From assembly GCA_964651395.1 (NCBI GenBank), contig CAZYXZ010000046.1, positions 1-24,898 of the forward strand: a stretch of DNA of 24,898 nt. The letters are read 5' to 3'. This document shows positions 6,103 to 13,784 of this stretch, one piece after another (position 1 is the stretch's first letter; each line of letters starts with the position of its first letter). The notes under the pieces are model-generated. The model made no database searches, was not told the origin of the DNA, and saw nothing but the letters and a program-made list of their open reading frames with translations. The stretch comes from CAZYXZ01 sp964651395 (GTDB taxonomy: Bacteria > Actinomycetota > Actinomycetes > BP-191). Made by a program: the position numbers and the translations under genes.

Positions 6103-8816
6103 AGCGGGTCGCTCTCGCAGCGCTGTGCGCGGGCGTGTGCGCCACCGCCGTCCCGGCCGGGCGCGCAGCCGACCTGCCGCCTCGGCAGGAGCTGACCGCG
6201 GTCAACAGCCTGCCGCCGGGCAACTCCGGCTTCGTGTCCCTCCAAGGGCAGGTGCAGGGCACCACCGGCAACGGCACCAGCGACTTCGGCCCGCACCTCG
6301 ACGACCAGCGCGAGACGTACTGGAGCTTCGGCTACAAACCCGGCTCGTTCCAGCCGCCGACGGGTACGCCGGAGGAGCCGAAGCCCGGCGTACGCATCTA
6401 CCGCGACGACTACGGCATCCCGGCCGTCTACGGCGACACCGGTCGCGACGTGTGGTGGGGCGCCGGGTACGCCGCTGCCCAGGACCGGCTGTTCCTCATG
6501 GACGCGGTCCGGCGTACGGCGGAGGGGCGGCTCTCGGAGCTGACCGGTGAGGCCGGCGTCCCGGCCGACGTGCAGCAGCGCGTGCTCGGCTACACGGCGG
6601 CGGAGTACGACGCGATGTTCGCCGCGTTCACCCCGGAGGGTCGCGACGCCGTCGAGGGCTACGTCGAGGGCGCCAACGCGTGGCGCGCCACGGCGATGGC
6701 CGACCCGCGGCTGCTGCCTGCGGAGTACGCGCTGCTGACCAGCCTGCCCGAGCCGTTCACGGTGCACGGCGTGCTGGCCGGCGGGGTCTACATCACGCGC
6801 TTCGTCGCCGCGGAGGGCGGCAACGAGATGCGCAACGTCGCCGCCCTGCGGGAGCTCGAGCAGCAGCTCGGCAAGACCGGCGGCCGCGGCGCGTTCCAGG
6901 ACCTGGTCTGGCAGGACGACCCGAAGGCGGTCACCACCGTCCCGGTCGCGGAAGGCCGGTTCAGCAACCAGCCGCCTCCGCCGGCGGGCCAGACCCGGGC
7001 CGGCCTCTTCGACGACCTCGCCGACTACGCCGCGACGCTGCCGCTGGAGCTCGCCGCCGGTCCCGGCACCGGCGCTTACCCCGCGCCGGTGACCGTCCCC
7101 GAACCGCCGGCGGCGCCGGTGTCGAAGTCCGCCTCGGCGCGTGCGGCCCAAGCCGTCGTCGACTACCTGACCACGCTGCGCGGCGGGTCGCTGGCCTTCG
7201 CCGTCGCGCCTTCGCGCACGGCCGACGGCCACGCCAAGCTGCTCAGCGGCCCGCAGCTCGGCTACAGCTATCCGAGCCTGCTGTGGGAGCACGAGGTGCA
7301 CGGCGGCGGCTACGACGCCCGGGGCGTCTCGGTCCCCGGGCTGCCCACGATCGGGATCGGCTACGGGACCCGCGTGGCCTGGGGCCTCACCACCGGCTAC
7401 AGCAAGACCATCGACAGCTTCATCGAGACCACGCGGCCGAACCCGGCCGGCGGACCCGACCAGTACCTGCACAACGGCACGTGGCGCGACCAGGAGTGCC
7501 GCGACGAGACGGTGAACTACCGGCCGGCGCCGCAGGGCGTGCCGTCCGGGCCGCCCGCGCTGAGTGTCACCGTGCCCGTGTGCCGCACCGTTCACGGCCC
7601 GGTCGTCGCGACCGCGGACGGCCTGGCCCGGTCGGTCCAGTACGCGATGTGGAAGGCCGAGCTGAAGACGATCGACGGCGTGCTCGGCTGGAACCGCGCC
7701 AAGAACCTCGCCGAGTTCCGCCGGTACATGGCCATGGTCACCTGGAACGAGAACACGACGTACGCCGACGCCGACGGGCACATCGCGTACTGGCATCCGG
7801 GCCGCTACCCGCGGCGCAGCCCGCTCGTCGACCAACGGCTGCCGGTGCCGGGCACCGGCGCGTACGACAGCACCGGCTACCTCTCCTTCGACGAGATGCC
7901 GCACGTCGAGGACCCGGCGCAGGGCTTCATCGCGAACTGGAACACCAAGCCCGCGGTGGGCTGGCTGGACGGTGAGGGGATGGGGGACACGTCCCGGCCC
8001 GGCGGCGCGCACCAGCGCAACCAGAACCTGGTGACGCAGCTCGGCGCCCGCCGCGACTTCACGATGGCCGGCGTGCAGGCCGTCGACCGCATCGCCGGCA
8101 CGACCGACGTCCGCTACCGCGCGTTCCGCCCACTGCTCGCCGCGACGCGCGCCACGACGCCGTTGACGCCACCACAGCGCGCGGCGCTCGACCTCGTGCT
8201 GGCGTGGGAGGGCACGCACTTCGGGCCGGGTGCCGGCACGGCGGCGGACGGCACGGACGGGCCCGCGCCGACCGTCTTCGGTGCCTGGGTCGAGGGTCTG
8301 CGCCGCGACCTGTTCGGCCAGCTGCCGCCCACGCTCGTCACGCGGATGGCGGGTGTCGGATCGCACCGGTTCGACATGCCGCCCCTCGACAACCTCGCGC
8401 TCCGCATCCTCGAGCCGGGCAGCTCAGGGCTGCCGGTGTCGCGCGACTACCGCCGGGCGCGAACTCCGGCGCAGGTGGTGGTCGCGGCGCTCGACCTGGC
8501 GCTCGCCCAGCTGGCCGACACGTACGGCTCGGCCGAGCTGTCGGCGTACCGGCGGACCCACCCGGTCAGCAACGTCTGCTCGCTCACCGGCGGCGTCATC
8601 GGACCGTGCCTGACGATGCCCTACGTCGACCGGGGCAGCTGGATCCACGTCGTCGACTTCACCGGACCGGCGCGCCGGCCACCGGCGGCGCCGAAGCCGT
8701 CCGGGCAGCCGCTGCCGGCGACCGGGCTGCCGGCCGCTATGCCGCTGGCAGGCTCTGCTCTGCTGCTTGCTTCGGCGTGGGCGTTGCGGAGACGGGCCGC
8801 CGCGTCGCCACGATGA
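6099..8816 (+). CDS. Penicillin acylase-family Ntn hydrolase, secreted, with LPATG sorting signal
   Basis: This is a 905-aa exported amidase of the penicillin/acyl-homoserine-lactone acylase family. From the CTG start it reads (M)KRVALAALCAGVCATAV followed by PAGRA, a signal peptide. The alpha-chain part holds IYRDDYGIPAVYGD and WWGAGYAAAQDRLFLMDAVRR, the usual N-terminal family block. The self-cleavage point is probably before Ser364 in LRGGSLAFAV; that Ser would become the N-terminal nucleophile of the beta chain. After it come GPQLGYSYPSLLWEHEV and IGYGTRVAWGLTTG, equivalent to the substrate-pocket and oxyanion region. The C-terminus is Pro-rich, then LPATG (872-876), a hydrophobic helix and RRR, a sortase sorting signal. 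Substrate is unknown (beta-lactam side chains, N-acyl-homoserine lactones or other N-acyl amides). Its last 80 bp overlap the convergent EamA gene. Confidence 0.93.
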   Translation: MKRVALAALCAGVCATAVPAGRAADLPPRQELTAVNSLPPGNSGFVSLQGQVQGTTGNGTSDFGPHLDDQRETYWSFGYKPGSFQPPTGTPEEPKPGVRIYRDDYGIPAVYGDTGRDVWWGAGYAAAQDRLFLMDAVRRTAEGRLSELTGEAGVPADVQQRVLGYTAAEYDAMFAAFTPEGRDAVEGYVEGANAWRATAMADPRLLPAEYALLTSLPEPFTVHGVLAGGVYITRFVAAEGGNEMRNVAALRELEQQLGKTGGRGAFQDLVWQDDPKAVTTVPVAEGRFSNQPPPPAGQTRAGLFDDLADYAATLPLELAAGPGTGAYPAPVTVPEPPAAPVSKSASARAAQAVVDYLTTLRGGSLAFAVAPSRTADGHAKLLSGPQLGYSYPSLLWEHEVHGGGYDARGVSVPGLPTIGIGYGTRVAWGLTTGYSKTIDSFIETTRPNPAGGPDQYLHNGTWRDQECRDETVNYRPAPQGVPSGPPALSVTVPVCRTVHGPVVATADGLARSVQYAMWKAELKTIDGVLGWNRAKNLAEFRRYMAMVTWNENTTYADADGHIAYWHPGRYPRRSPLVDQRLPVPGTGAYDSTGYLSFDEMPHVEDPAQGFIANWNTKPAVGWLDGEGMGDTSRPGGAHQRNQNLVTQLGARRDFTMAGVQAVDRIAGTTDVRYRAFRPLLAATRATTPLTPPQRAALDLVLAWEGTHFGPGAGTAADGTDGPAPTVFGAWVEGLRRDLFGQLPPTLVTRMAGVGSHRFDMPPLDNLALRILEPGSSGLPVSRDYRRARTPAQVVVAALDLALAQLADTYGSAELSAYRRTHPVSNVCSLTGGVIGPCLTMPYVDRGSWIHVVDFTGPARRPPAAPKPSGQPLPATGLPAAMPLAGSALLLASAWALRRRAAASPR
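8712..8813 (+). other. Cell-wall sorting signal (LPATG-helix-Arg tail) of the acylase
   Basis: The coding segment gives LPATG, then a stretch of about 20 mostly small and hydrophobic residues, then RRRAAASPR. This is the three-part sortase substrate signal, so the mature acylase is probably tied to peptidoglycan rather than released. The opposite strand encodes the C-terminus of the EamA transporter. Confidence 0.7.
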
Positions 8817-9711
8817 GCGCGACGCCCAGGCAGATCACCGCGGTCGCGACCAGCGTGCGCGCGGTGAGCGGCTCGGACAGCAGGACGACGCCGAGGAACA
8901 CGGCGACGACCGGGTTCACGTACGCGTAGGTCGCCACCAGCGAGAGCCGGACGTTGCTGAGCAGCCAGATGTAGGTGGTGAACGCCACCATCGAGCCGAG
9001 CACCCACAGGTAGACCAGGCCCCACCACGCCGAGGCGCTCACCCGCCCGACCTCGAGGTCGAACGCGTCCCCGGTCACCAGGCTGATGACGAGCAGCGCA
9101 CCGCCGCCGCAGAGCATCTCCATGCCGGTCATCACGAGCGGCCGCCGCGGCATCGCGGCCCGACGCGACCAGACCGAACCCCAGGACCACGACAGGGCCG
9201 CGGTGATCAGCATGATCGTGCCGACGCCCTCGACGCGGTCGCTGCTGAACGGGTTGGCCAGGATCGCGACGCCGGAGAGACCGAGCAGCAGACCGGCGAC
9301 GCCGACGCGCGGGATCCGCTCGTCTCCCCGTGCCGCGGACATCAGCGCCATCCACAGCGGCAGCGTCGCGAGGATCACCGCGGCGATGCCGCTCGGCACG
9401 CCGCGGTCCTCGGCCAGCACCACGAGGCCGTTGCCCGCCGTCACGAGGCAGATGCCGACGACGGCGGTCGAGCGCCACTGCGCGCGGCCCAGCGGATCCG
9501 GGCGGCCGTCCGCCGCCGGCCGGCGTACCGACAGGGCGAAGAGGACGATCCCCGCGAGGGTGAACCGCGTGCCGGCCATGAGGATCGGCGGCAGCCCGAC
9601 GGCGTTCTCGTCGACGCCGACGGCGTAGCGGATGCCGAGGTAGGTGGAGCCCCAGATCACGTAGACGACGAGCAGCGCCGACCAGACGCGCAGGGCCGAC
9701 GGCTGAGGCAT
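8737..9711 (-). CDS. EamA-family (drug/metabolite transporter superfamily) permease
   Basis: This is a 324-aa inner-membrane permease with ten predicted helices in two EamA repeats. The first repeat opens with VYVIWGSTYLGIRYAV, a hallmark of the RhaT/YedA-like branch; the second opens with ALSWSWGSVWSRRAAM and includes NPVVAVFLGVVLLSEPLTA, the conserved last-but-one helix. Such proteins usually export amino acids or related metabolites; the substrate here cannot be told. The ATG at 9711 has TAGGGT 6 nt upstream and AGGA within that spacer. It diverges from clpS (64 bp between starts) and its 3' end overlaps the acylase gene by 80 bp. The cytoplasmic tail (TPTPKQAAEQSLPAA) is short and unstructured. 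Confidence 0.93.
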   Translation of the reverse strand: MPQPSALRVWSALLVVYVIWGSTYLGIRYAVGVDENAVGLPPILMAGTRFTLAGIVLFALSVRRPAADGRPDPLGRAQWRSTAVVGICLVTAGNGLVVLAEDRGVPSGIAAVILATLPLWMALMSAARGDERIPRVGVAGLLLGLSGVAILANPFSSDRVEGVGTIMLITAALSWSWGSVWSRRAAMPRRPLVMTGMEMLCGGGALLVISLVTGDAFDLEVGRVSASAWWGLVYLWVLGSMVAFTTYIWLLSNVRLSLVATYAYVNPVVAVFLGVVLLSEPLTARTLVATAVICLGVALIVATRRPVSATPTPKQAAEQSLPAA

Positions 9712-9717
9712 GTCCTG

Positions 9718-9723
9718 ACCCTA
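9718..9723 (-). promoter_or_regulatory. Candidate -10 (TAGGGT) of the EamA gene
   Basis: TAGGGT lies 6 nt before the ATG at 9711, the distance expected when transcription starts at the start codon. The same hexamer at nearly the same distance precedes the RraA-family gene. Confidence 0.35.
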
Positions 9724-9775
9724 CGGGGGCGCCCCGACACCGCCGACCGGTTTTCTCCGTGGGACGATCGCCGGG

Positions 9776-10075
9776 ATGAGTACGCCGACCATCGCGCCGC
9801 AGCGAGTCGACCGGCCGGAGCAGGACGAGGACGTCCGGTCCGACCGGCCGTGGGTGACGATCGTCTGGGACGACCCGGTCAACCTGATGTCCTACGTGAC
9901 CTACGTCTTCCAGAAGCTGTTCGGCTACTCCCGGGAGAAGGCGACCGCGCTGATGCTCGACGTGCACCACAAGGGCAAGGCCGTGGTCTCCGCGGGACCG
10001 CGCGAGCAGATGGAGCTCGACGTCACGCGCCTGCACGCCGCCGGGTTGTGGGCCACGCTCCAGCACGACACGTGA
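9776..10075 (+). CDS. clpS: ATP-dependent Clp protease adaptor ClpS
   Basis: This 99-aa adaptor delivers N-degron substrates to the ClpC/ClpP protease. After a disordered N-terminal 25 residues it has WVTIVWDDPVNLMSYVTYVF, the strand and DDP loop that forms the pocket for a destabilising N-terminal residue. HHKGKAVVSAG and LHAAGLWATLQ follow, matching the rest of the compact alpha/beta fold. Length is normal. Its TGA overlaps the GTG of the following DUF2017 gene (GTGA), the pairing seen in actinomycetes including M. tuberculosis Rv1331-Rv1332. No strong ribosome site is seen; GACGAT lies 7 nt before the ATG and could be the -10 of a leaderless message. Confidence 0.96.
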   Translation: MSTPTIAPQRVDRPEQDEDVRSDRPWVTIVWDDPVNLMSYVTYVFQKLFGYSREKATALMLDVHHKGKAVVSAGPREQMELDVTRLHAAGLWATLQHDT

Positions 10076-10551
10076 GCGCGGCTTTCCGCCGCAGCCACGC
10101 AGGTGCGGAAGCCCGCCTGTCACCGGCTGAGGTGGCGCTGCTCCGGGACCTCGCGGAGCAGCTCCGCCAGCTCTACGCGGAGCCGGTCGCGGGAGACGCC
10201 GTCCTCGAACGGCTCTTTCCCGACGGCCGCCGGGACGACCCGCAGGCGGCCGCGGAGCTGCGCGCGCTGACCGAGGAGGACCTGCGGGCGGCCAAGGGCG
10301 CGGCGGTGGAGCAGCTGCTCGGCTCGCTCGCGGACAGCGGCGGACGCATCCGGCTGACCGAGGAAGAGGCCGAGCTGTGGCTGCGGGCGCTGACCGACCT
10401 GCGCCTGACGCTGGCGATCCGCCTCGACATCACGACACCGGAGGACGCGGACCGGATCGACCGCGAGGACCCGGAGTCCTACCCCTGGGTCGTCTACGAG
10501 TGGCTCGGCTGGCTCCAGGAGTCACTGGTCGAGGCGGTCGCCGGCTGGTGA
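10072..10551 (+). CDS. DUF2017-family protein
   Basis: This 159-aa soluble protein is of the family that follows clpS in actinomycetes (Rv1332 position). It is helical and acidic. Visible family features are SPAEVALLRDLAEQL near the N-terminus, LFPDGRRDDPQAAAELRALTE in the middle, and the C-terminal DRIDREDPESYPWVVYEWLGWLQESLV. The function is not known; conserved linkage with clpS suggests a role in proteolysis. The GTG start overlaps the clpS stop, so the two are translationally coupled. The 3' end overlaps the convergent membrane-protein gene by 30 bp. Confidence 0.92.
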   Translation: MSAAFRRSHAGAEARLSPAEVALLRDLAEQLRQLYAEPVAGDAVLERLFPDGRRDDPQAAAELRALTEEDLRAAKGAAVEQLLGSLADSGGRIRLTEEEAELWLRALTDLRLTLAIRLDITTPEDADRIDREDPESYPWVVYEWLGWLQESLVEAVAGW

Positions 10552-11253
10552 CGTCGCGCTGAGGTACACGTGTGTCAGCGCCGCCGTCGCGACCAGACTG
10601 CACACCGCGACGAGGGGCAACGCGCCCAGCTGGGCGGCGATCGAGGGCTTGGTGCCCACGGCGAGCGGCAGGAGGACGCCGGGCGCACCCGCCAGGAGGG
10701 TGATGCCGAAGATCGGGCCGAACTCCGCGCGCGCGATCCGCAGCGCCTCCCCGCAGGCCAGCATGACCCGCTGGTCGCGGAGCAGCGCGATCCGCTGCTC
10801 CGCCAGGACGACGAACGACGTGAACAGCGCGCTCACGAGCACGAGCAGCATCGTGACCCACAGCTCGACCTCGTCGACCGCCTCCTCCGTGGCCAGGCCC
10901 CGGCTCTGTGCGATCAGCACGACGGTCAGCACGGCCAGGAAGGCGACGAGCAGGTGCACAGCGGCCAGCCGCAGCGCACCCCAGCCGAGCGTCGCAGCCC
11001 GCCGGAGCACTCGGCCCAGGTCGCGGTCCGCCTCGTCGACCGACGTCGGCGGGTCGTCGCGGTAGGCGGCCAGGTGACGGATCAGCGCGAAGCCGAGCAG
11101 CTGTTGACCGAAGAAGCCGACGAGGAGGAGCCAGTCGACGTTGCCGGCCAGCGCGAGGGTCGACGCCGCCAGCGCGAGGGCCAGTCCGCGCCACCCGCTG
11201 CGCCGGAAGCCGCGCAGCGCGGAGCGAAGGGCGGGGGCGAGCACGCGCGCCAC
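10522..11253 (-). CDS. Multipass membrane protein of unknown function
   Basis: I do not recognise a family for this 243-aa protein. It has about six hydrophobic segments (about 22-37, 40-58, 95-117, 131-151, 178-200 and 207-230). A hydrophilic loop (62-92: YRDDPPTSVDEADRDLGRVL) and an acidic loop (120-130) lie between them; a cytoplasmic-looking stretch rich in Arg (AEQRIALLRDQRVMLACGEA) precedes the last two helices. The GTG at 11253 is well supported by GGAGG with a 5-nt spacer. It sits on the opposite strand inside the clpS-to-rdgB block, where M. tuberculosis has the unrelated peptidase gene Rv1333. Its start is only 15 bp from the divergent mec start. Confidence 0.8.
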   Translation of the reverse strand: MARVLAPALRSALRGFRRSGWRGLALALAASTLALAGNVDWLLLVGFFGQQLLGFALIRHLAAYRDDPPTSVDEADRDLGRVLRRAATLGWGALRLAAVHLLVAFLAVLTVVLIAQSRGLATEEAVDEVELWVTMLLVLVSALFTSFVVLAEQRIALLRDQRVMLACGEALRIARAEFGPIFGITLLAGAPGVLLPLAVGTKPSIAAQLGALPLVAVCSLVATAALTHVYLSATSPAGDRLDQ

Positions 11254-11255
11254 GA

Positions 11256-11261
11256 TAGCCT
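11256..11261 (+). promoter_or_regulatory. Candidate -10 (TAGCCT) of mec, leaderless type
   Basis: TAGCCT lies exactly 7 nt before the GTG of mec, and no ribosome site is present on the plus strand. On the minus strand the same bases carry the GGAGG ribosome site of the divergent membrane-protein gene. One 15-bp gap therefore seems to serve as promoter core for one gene and ribosome site for the other. Confidence 0.45.
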
Positions 11262-11268
11262 CCGGCGC

Positions 11269-11670
11269 GTGCTCTCCCTCGACCGCGCGACGTACGACGC
11301 ACTCGTCGCGCACGCGCGCGCGGACCACCCGGACGAGGCCTGCGGCCTGGTCGCCGGAGTGGGCGGCCGGCCCACCCGGGTGATCCCGATGACCAACGCG
11401 GCCCGGTCCCCGACGTTCTACGAGCTGGACCCGATCGAGCAGCTGCACGCCTTCCGGGAGATCGAGGACCGGGACGAGGAACTGCTGGTGATCTACCACT
11501 CCCACACGGCCACGGAGGCGTACCCGAGCCGCACGGACATCTCCATCGCGGCATATCCCGAGGCCCACTACGTGTTGGTGTCGACGCGGGATCCCGAGCA
11601 CGAGGAGTTCCGGTCCTTCCGGATCGTGGACGGGATCGTCACCGAGGAACCGGTCGAGGTCCTCGACTAG
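11269..11670 (+). CDS. mec: Mec: CysO-cysteine metallopeptidase (M67, JAMM/MPN)
   Basis: This is a 133-aa zinc peptidase. The JAMM signature is complete: E23 in DEACGLVAG, then H77-S-H79-x7-S87-x2-D90 in YHSHTATEAYPSRTDIS. In M. tuberculosis the orthologue Rv1334 (Mec) cuts the cysteine off the CysO-cysteine adduct, freeing cysteine and regenerating the carrier. The neighbouring cysO and cysM, in the same order as Rv1334-Rv1336, make the assignment firm. The GTG at 11269 is chosen because family members begin right at this first strand (LSLDRATYDALV) and because a TANNNT -10 sits 7 nt before it. No longer in-frame start is plausible. Confidence 0.93.
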   Translation: MLSLDRATYDALVAHARADHPDEACGLVAGVGGRPTRVIPMTNAARSPTFYELDPIEQLHAFREIEDRDEELLVIYHSHTATEAYPSRTDISIAAYPEAHYVLVSTRDPEHEEFRSFRIVDGIVTEEPVEVLD

Positions 11671-11710
11671 CCTGGTGCCGTCCCGCCCGAGCTCAGGAGG
11701 CAGCAGTCCG

Positions 11711-11986
11711 ATGTCCGTGCAGGTGCGCATCCCGTCGATCCTGCGCAAGTTCACCGACGACGCGAAGCAGGTAGCCGGCAGCGGCGAGTCCCTGGCGGCG
11801 CTCTTCGACGACCTGGAGAGCCGCCACCCCGGGCTGCGCCGGGGCCTGGTCGACGAGGACGGCGGGCTGCACCGGTTCGTCAACGTCTACGTCAACGACG
11901 AGGACGTCCGCTTCCTCGGAGCGATCGACACGCCGCTGTCGGACGGCGACGTCGTCACCATCCTCCCCGCCGTCGCCGGCGGTTAG
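11711..11986 (+). CDS. cysO: CysO, MoaD/ThiS-like sulfur carrier protein
   Basis: This is a 91-aa ubiquitin-fold sulfur carrier ending in the required Gly-Gly (PAVAGG). In mycobacteria CysO carries a C-terminal thiocarboxylate that serves as the sulfur donor for CysM. The sequence VRIPSILRKFTDDAKQV, VNVYVNDEDVRFL and LSDGDVVTILPAVAGG follow the CysO pattern closely. The ATG at 11711 has AGGAGG 10 nt upstream; an ATG at 11675 is in frame but adds a 12-residue Ser/Pro tail not expected in the family. It lies 40 bp after mec and 9 bp before cysM, clearly one operon. Confidence 0.95.
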   Translation: MSVQVRIPSILRKFTDDAKQVAGSGESLAALFDDLESRHPGLRRGLVDEDGGLHRFVNVYVNDEDVRFLGAIDTPLSDGDVVTILPAVAGG

Positions 11987-11995
11987 CGGCCCGCG

Positions 11996-12943
11996 GTGCG
12001 CTACGACTCGATGCTCGGCGCCCTCGGCAACACGCCGCTGGTCGGCCTGCCGAGACTCTCGCCCAGCGAGGACGTCCGCCTGTGGGCGAAGCTCGAGGAC
12101 CGCAACCCGACCGGTTCCATCAAGGACCGAGCGGCCTTCTACATGATCACCGCGGCGGAGAAGGACGGCCGGCTGGTGCCCGGCGCCACGATCCTCGAGC
12201 CGACCAGCGGCAACACGGGCATCTCGCTGGCCATGGTGGCCCGGCTGCGCGGCTACCGGATCATCTGCGTGATGCCGGAGAACACCTCCGTCGAGCGGCG
12301 GCAGCTGCTGGAGATGTTCGGCGCGGAGATCGTCACGACGCCCGCGGCCGGCGGCTCCAACGCCGCCGTCGCCCACGCCAAGGCGATGGCCGCCGAGCAC
12401 CCGGACTACGTGTTCCTCTACCAGTACGGGAACCCGGCCAACGCGCAGGCGCACTACGAGACGACCGGTCCGGAGCTGCTCGCGGACCTGCCCACGATCA
12501 CGCACTTCGTCGCGGGGCTCGGCACGACCGGGACGCTGATGGGCACCGGCCGCTTCCTCAAGGAGAACGTGCCGGGCATCCGCATCGTCGCCGCTGAGCC
12601 GCGCTACGGCGACCTGGTCTACGGGCTGCGCAACATCGACGAGGGCTTCGTGCCCGAGCTCTACGACGCGTCGGTGCTCGACACCCGGTTCTCGGTCGAG
12701 AGCCACGACGCCCTCCGCCGTACCCGCGAGCTGGTGGAGCAGGAGGGCATCTTCGCCGGCATCTCGACCGGCGCGGTGCTGCACGCCGCGCTCGGCCAGG
12801 CAGCCCGTGCGGTCAAGGCGGGAGCGCGCGCCGACATCGCCTTCGTCGTCGCCGACGCCGGGTGGAAGTACCTGTCCACCGGCGCCTACGGCGGCACCCT
12901 CGAGGAGGCCACGGCCGCCCTCGAAGGCCAGCTCTGGGCGTGA
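11996..12943 (+). CDS. cysM: CysM, O-phosphoserine sulfhydrylase (PLP-dependent cysteine synthase)
   Basis: This 315-aa PLP enzyme joins O-phosphoserine with the sulfur of CysO thiocarboxylate. The PLP lysine is K43 in PTGSIKDR, the phosphate/carboxylate loop is TSGNTG (70-75), and GLGTTGTLMG binds the cofactor phosphate. The segment AEPRYGDLVYGLRNIDEGFVPELYD is characteristic of the CysM (O-phosphoserine-using) group rather than ordinary O-acetylserine sulfhydrylases, and includes the Arg implicated in phosphoserine recognition. The long C-terminal tail (GWKYLSTGAYGGTLEEATAALEGQLWA) matches the mobile lid of the mycobacterial enzyme. It starts with GTG at 11996. The TGA overlaps the murI GTG (GTGA). 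The rhomboid gene found here in M. tuberculosis (Rv1337) is absent. Confidence 0.95.
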   Translation: MRYDSMLGALGNTPLVGLPRLSPSEDVRLWAKLEDRNPTGSIKDRAAFYMITAAEKDGRLVPGATILEPTSGNTGISLAMVARLRGYRIICVMPENTSVERRQLLEMFGAEIVTTPAAGGSNAAVAHAKAMAAEHPDYVFLYQYGNPANAQAHYETTGPELLADLPTITHFVAGLGTTGTLMGTGRFLKENVPGIRIVAAEPRYGDLVYGLRNIDEGFVPELYDASVLDTRFSVESHDALRRTRELVEQEGIFAGISTGAVLHAALGQAARAVKAGARADIAFVVADAGWKYLSTGAYGGTLEEATAALEGQLWA

Positions 12944-13758
12944 GCGACCCCCAGCACGACAACCGGCCCATCGGCATCTTCGACTCCGGCGTGGGCGGGC
13001 TGACCGTCGCTCGCGCGGTCCTCGACCAGCTGCCGCACGAGCCGGTCGTCTACGTCGGCGACACGGCGCACGGCCCCTACGGGCCGCTGCCGCTGGCGGA
13101 CGTGCACCGCCACGCGGTCGACGTCATGGACCACCTCGTCGACGAGGGCGTGAAGCTGCTGGTCATCGCGTGCAACTCGGCGTCCGCGGCCTGCCTGCAC
13201 GACGCGCGAGACCGCTACGACGTCCCCGTCGTCGAGGTGATCGCTCCCGCGGTACGGCGCGCGGTCGCCGCGACGCGCAACGGTCACGTCGGGGTGATCG
13301 GCACGGCGGCGACGATCGGCAGCGGCGCCTACGACGAGGCCTTCGCGTCCGCGGCGGCGGAGGTGCGTGTCACCAGTGCCCCGTGTGCGCGCTTCGTGGA
13401 GTACGTCGAGCGCGGCGACACGTTCTCTCCCGAGCTGGTCGCGCTCGCGGAGGAGTACCTCGCACCGCTGGCCGACGCGGGGGTGGACACCCTCGTCCTC
13501 GGATGCACCCACTATCCGCTGCTCACGGGCGTGATCTCGTGGGTCATGGGTGACGGCGTGACCCTCGTCTCCAGTGCCGAGGAGACGGCCAAGGACGTCT
13601 ACCGCGAGCTCGCGCGACGCGGCCAGTTTCGGGACCCGGGGCATCCCGCGCCGGCTCACCGCTTCCTGGCCACGGGCGATCCCACCCCCTTCGGTCTGCT
13701 CGGCCGCCGGTTCCTCGGCCCGGAGATAGGTACGGTGGAGGCCGCAGCCCTGGGTTAG
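12940..13758 (+). CDS. murI: Glutamate racemase MurI
   Basis: This 272-aa cofactor-independent racemase supplies D-glutamate for peptidoglycan. Both catalytic cysteines are present: C78 in IACNSAS and C189 in LGCTHYPLL. Substrate-loop motifs IGIFDSGVGGLTV (11-23) and VGDTAHGPYG (39-48) are also present. Length is typical. The GTG start overlaps the cysM stop. It is followed after 26 bp by the metallo-beta-lactamase gene, as in the Rv1338-Rv1339 pair. Confidence 0.97.
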   Translation: MSDPQHDNRPIGIFDSGVGGLTVARAVLDQLPHEPVVYVGDTAHGPYGPLPLADVHRHAVDVMDHLVDEGVKLLVIACNSASAACLHDARDRYDVPVVEVIAPAVRRAVAATRNGHVGVIGTAATIGSGAYDEAFASAAAEVRVTSAPCARFVEYVERGDTFSPELVALAEEYLAPLADAGVDTLVLGCTHYPLLTGVISWVMGDGVTLVSSAEETAKDVYRELARRGQFRDPGHPAPAHRFLATGDPTPFGLLGRRFLGPEIGTVEAAALG

Positions 13759-13784
13759 TCCTGGGTCGGGACAAGGGAGTCCGC

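Noticed and set aside
5994..8366. A 790-codon open frame on the minus strand
   Set aside because: Antisense of the acylase gene; low-complexity Arg/Val/His composition and no family resemblance.
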